This document shows positions 6,510-8,348 of a DNA stretch of 8,348 bases, one piece after another. The stretch is from NCBI GenBank assembly GCA_964438735.1, contig CAYTLW010000207.1, forward strand, positions 1-8,348, given 5' to 3'. The notes under the pieces were generated by a model. That model made no database searches, was not told where the DNA came from, and saw nothing but the letters and a program-made list of their open reading frames with translations. The position numbers were made by a program, and so were the translations under genes. This DNA is from CAYTLW01 sp964438735 (lineage in GTDB: Bacteria > Myxococcota_A > UBA9042). Position 1 is the first letter of the stretch, and each line of letters begins with the position of its first letter.

Positions 6510-7040
6510 ATGGAAGCTCCGGCCCCGACTCGCTCGCGAGCGGATCTGGCTCGACGCGCCCTGCTCACCTGCGTCGCCAGCCTGCTCGCCAGCTGCGCCT
6601 CGACCCCGACATCGGAAGATGTCGTCGCCGAACCGATCTTTCCCAGCGACCTGTCGGGCTGGAAGGAGGGGCGCGCCTGCGGCTTCACCCACGAGCACGA
6701 GCTGCGCTACATCCGCGTGCTCGTCGATGCGGCCGCCGAGACGCCCTACAAGGAGTTGTCGGCCGACCATCCCTACCCGGTGGGCGCGACGCTCGTGAAG
6801 CTGGAGTACGACGACGAGGCCTGCACCAAGCTGCTCGGCTACACGGCCATGCGGAAGGAGCCGGCGGGCTACTCCGCCGCTGGCCACGACTGGCGCTGGC
6901 AGCGGGTCGGGGTCGATCGGCAGGTGACCGAAGACGGCGAGCTCAAGTCCTGCATCCATTGCCACGAGCACCACTGTACAGAGCCCCAGTGCGGCTATGC
7001 CGGCTGCGGCTACGACCTGACCTGTGCGCAGGAGGAGTGA
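6510..7040 (+). CDS. Cytochrome P460-like c-haem lipoprotein
   Basis: A 176-residue protein. Residues 1-28 form a lipoprotein signal (RR, hydrophobic stretch, LASC) with C29 as lipid site. The body fits the cytochrome P460 family: a W-x(n)-G start near 50, HELRYIRVLVD (62-73), YPVGATLVKLEY (89-100), MRKEPAGY (114-121), DWRWQRV (127-133), then a c-type haem motif C148-I-H-C151-H152 near the C-terminus. Classic P460 enzymes cross-link a Lys to haem and oxidise hydroxylamine; family members without the cross-link bind NO or have unknown roles. I cannot tell which Lys (K81, K97), if any, would serve here. An unusual His/Cys-rich tail follows the haem motif (C156, C161, C166, C172). The start has only a weak ribosome site. 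It is transcribed with the propeller gene 5 nt downstream. Family assignment by recalled motifs, not by search. Confidence 0.8.
   Translation: MEAPAPTRSRADLARRALLTCVASLLASCASTPTSEDVVAEPIFPSDLSGWKEGRACGFTHEHELRYIRVLVDAAAETPYKELSADHPYPVGATLVKLEYDDEACTKLLGYTAMRKEPAGYSAAGHDWRWQRVGVDRQVTEDGELKSCIHCHEHHCTEPQCGYAGCGYDLTCAQEE
7030..7037 (+). promoter_or_regulatory. Ribosome binding site of the NHL gene, inside the end of the cytochrome gene
   Basis: AGGAGGAG is a strong Shine-Dalgarno sequence 8 nt before the ATG at 7046. It overlaps the last codons of the upstream gene, whose TGA is at 7038-7040. This fixes the start of the propeller gene at 7046 rather than at the in-frame ATG at 6959 and suggests coupled translation. 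Confidence 0.85.
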
Positions 7041-7045
7041 CGATC

Positions 7046-8278
7046 ATGAGATACCGTCCAACGGAGGCGACTGGGCACGTCGCGCCAGGCTGGGCTTGGC
7101 GCCCCCTGGCCCGCCTGTGCACGTCGACCCTCATCATCGCCCTGCTCCTGGGCGGCTGCGCAAACGAGGAGCCGGACGCTCCGGCGTGCACCGATTCGGC
7201 GACCCTCTGCACCTGGGCGGGCACGGGCGAGGCCGGCTTCGATGGCGACGGCCACTCCCTGCTGGACTCCATGTTGTACTGGCCCATCGACCTGACCTTC
7301 ACCTCCAAGGGCGAAGTCTACCTCCTGGACTGGAACAACCACGCCGTCCGCCACTTGCGGCCGGATGGCACCTTGCAGACGGTCATCGGCTCGGGATTTG
7401 TCGGCGACGGACCGCCGGACCTGTCCGACCACACGCCACCGGGTGCCAAGGGTACCGACGTGGACCTGAACCATCCGACCCAGCTCGTCGAGCTGTCCAG
7501 CGGCAAGATGCTGCTCGTCTCCTGGCACAACCACAAGCTGCGCCAGTACGACCCGGCCACCGGCCTGGTGGTCATCACCTGCGGCAGCGCGCCCGGCTAC
7601 GGCGGTGACGGGGAGGCCGCCCGTGACGCCAGGGTGGACCAGCCGACCCAGGTGGTGATCGCGCCCGATGGCGGCATGTTCATCCTCGACATGCGCAACC
7701 AGGTGATTCGCAAGATCGGCGCCGACGGGATCATCCAGACCGTAGCCGGCACGCCGGGCAAGAAGGGCTACGACGGCGACGGCGGGCCGCCCGGGAAGGC
7801 GCACTTCGAGTTCCCGGCGGGCTCCAATCCGCCCCCCGGCGGCGCGCTGGCGCTGGACGACAAGGGGCGCCTGTACGTATCGGACACCCTCAACCACGCC
7901 ATCCGCCGGATCGACTTCGCCGCCGACAGGATCGAGACCTTCGCCGGTACCGGTGAGGCCGGCTACGGCGGCGACGGCGGCCCGGCGAACAAGGCCCGCC
8001 TGAACAACCCCCGTGATCTGCAGCTCAGCAAGGATGGAAGCAAGCTGTACATCGCCGACGAGCTCAACCACCGGGTCCGCGTGGTCGACCTGGACAGCGG
8101 CCTCATCGACACCGCCGCGGGCAACGGCGAGGCCGGCTACGACGGCGAGGGCCAGCCGCCGACCGCGACCGCCCTGAACCGACCGGGCGGGCTCGCCTTC
8201 GACGGCGAGGGCAATCTGTACATCGCCGACTCCTACAACCACAGGATTCGCACGTTCAAGCCGGGAGCGAAGCCATGA
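7046..8278 (+). CDS. NHL-repeat six-bladed beta-propeller lipoprotein
   Basis: A 410-residue protein with a lipoprotein signal (hydrophobic 24-35, then LGGC with C38 as lipid site; Ala at +2 does not suggest inner-membrane retention). Six NHL blades start near residues 79, 143, 199, 262, 321 and 379. Each has a P-x-x-L/V strand, a LY[IV][AS]D-x-x-NH-x-[IV]R core and often the inter-blade loop TVAGTGEAGYGGDGGPA. The N-terminal TWAGTGEAGFDGDG (56-69) supplies the strand and loop that would close the ring with blade 6. Cys pair C48/C55 lies just after the membrane anchor. NHL propellers are binding scaffolds or, in some cases, lyases; no catalytic residues are evident. It is the second gene of the operon with the P460-like cytochrome, suggesting a shared extracytoplasmic role. 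The stop TGA overlaps an ATG at 8275. Confidence 0.92.
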   Translation: MRYRPTEATGHVAPGWAWRPLARLCTSTLIIALLLGGCANEEPDAPACTDSATLCTWAGTGEAGFDGDGHSLLDSMLYWPIDLTFTSKGEVYLLDWNNHAVRHLRPDGTLQTVIGSGFVGDGPPDLSDHTPPGAKGTDVDLNHPTQLVELSSGKMLLVSWHNHKLRQYDPATGLVVITCGSAPGYGGDGEAARDARVDQPTQVVIAPDGGMFILDMRNQVIRKIGADGIIQTVAGTPGKKGYDGDGGPPGKAHFEFPAGSNPPPGGALALDDKGRLYVSDTLNHAIRRIDFAADRIETFAGTGEAGYGGDGGPANKARLNNPRDLQLSKDGSKLYIADELNHRVRVVDLDSGLIDTAAGNGEAGYDGEGQPPTATALNRPGGLAFDGEGNLYIADSYNHRIRTFKPGAKP

Positions 8279-8294
8279 GTCGAGCCATCAGAGG

Positions 8295-8348
8295 CAAGGG
8301 GGCTTCCGGAAGCCCCCTCGGCCCGAAAAACGTCGTTTTCGGGCCTCA
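8295..8348. repeat. Right arm of 54-bp perfect terminal inverted repeat
   Basis: Exact reverse complement of 1-54, ending TCA at the last base of the window. Because both copies stop precisely at the window edges, the full length of the repeat unit and its outer flanks are unseen. Confidence 0.95.
8297..8345 (+). terminator. Double-hairpin candidate terminator of the cytochrome-NHL operon
   Basis: About 20 nt after the NHL stop codon the transcript meets the palindrome at 8297-8318 and then the second hairpin at 8320-8345 (10-bp stem, 6-nt loop), in the same order as the giant gene's transcript meets them at the left end. No T-tract follows the first stem. Placement after the last gene of each unit favours a transcript-end role. 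Confidence 0.5.

Noticed and set aside
6315..6974. Upstream extension of the giant gene's frame to an ATG at 6974
   Set aside because: It would overlap the whole promoter region and most of the P460-like gene. The ATG at 6314 has a ribosome site and is followed directly by a signal peptide.
6959..7045. Earlier in-frame ATG for the NHL gene
   Set aside because: It overlaps the cytochrome gene and would put 29 Arg/Leu/Pro-rich residues ahead of the lipoprotein signal; AGGAGGAG at 7030-7037 points to 7046.
7010..8242. A 410-codon antisense frame over the NHL gene
   Set aside because: Low-complexity Val/Ala/Gly mirror of the NHL repeats with no recognisable domain.

Overview
The window is a GC-rich piece of bacterial DNA. 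It carries three predicted lipoprotein genes in two divergent transcription units and is bounded at both ends by the same 54-bp sequence in inverted orientation. GC-biased codon use, lipoprotein signals, a very large secreted Cys-rich repeat protein, an NHL-propeller lipoprotein and a P460-type cytochrome together suggest a Myxococcota / deltaproteobacterial-type Gram-negative. This is an inference; no marker gene is present.

Layout: 1-54 left arm of the inverted repeat (two hairpins); 55-155 3' region of the giant gene with a further stem-loop; 156-6314 (minus) a 2052-residue Cys-rich surface protein; 6315-6509 divergent intergenic region with repeated CAACCG boxes; 6510-7040 (plus) a small lipoprotein resembling cytochrome P460 with one CxxCH haem motif; 7046-8278 (plus) a six-bladed NHL beta-propeller lipoprotein, 5 nt behind the cytochrome gene with its Shine-Dalgarno inside that gene's end; 8295-8348 right arm of the inverted repeat.

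The most striking object is the giant protein. After a signal peptide and a Pro/Thr/Asp/Gly linker it is built from four modules. Each full module is a somatomedin-B-like knot (8 Cys), then a run of CTDC-type 'CDDGNxCT' repeats (as in Dictyostelium surface and matrix proteins) alternating strictly between a long type A and a short type B, then a ~175-residue beta-sandwich domain ending in GWF[IV]DDL. I count 41 CTDC units (18+8+8+7), 3 SMB knots and 4 beta-sandwich domains, with about 205 cysteines. The fourth module has lost its SMB knot and one type-B unit. This combination of a mostly animal knot, an amoeba-type repeat and a bacterial jelly-roll in one bacterial protein is not one I recognise.

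All three products are predicted to leave the cytoplasm and probably to be lipid-anchored. A plausible but unproven reading is a cell-surface adhesion or matrix protein encoded next to a small periplasmic or outer-membrane haem-protein/propeller pair. No transposase, integrase, RNA gene or CRISPR array is visible.
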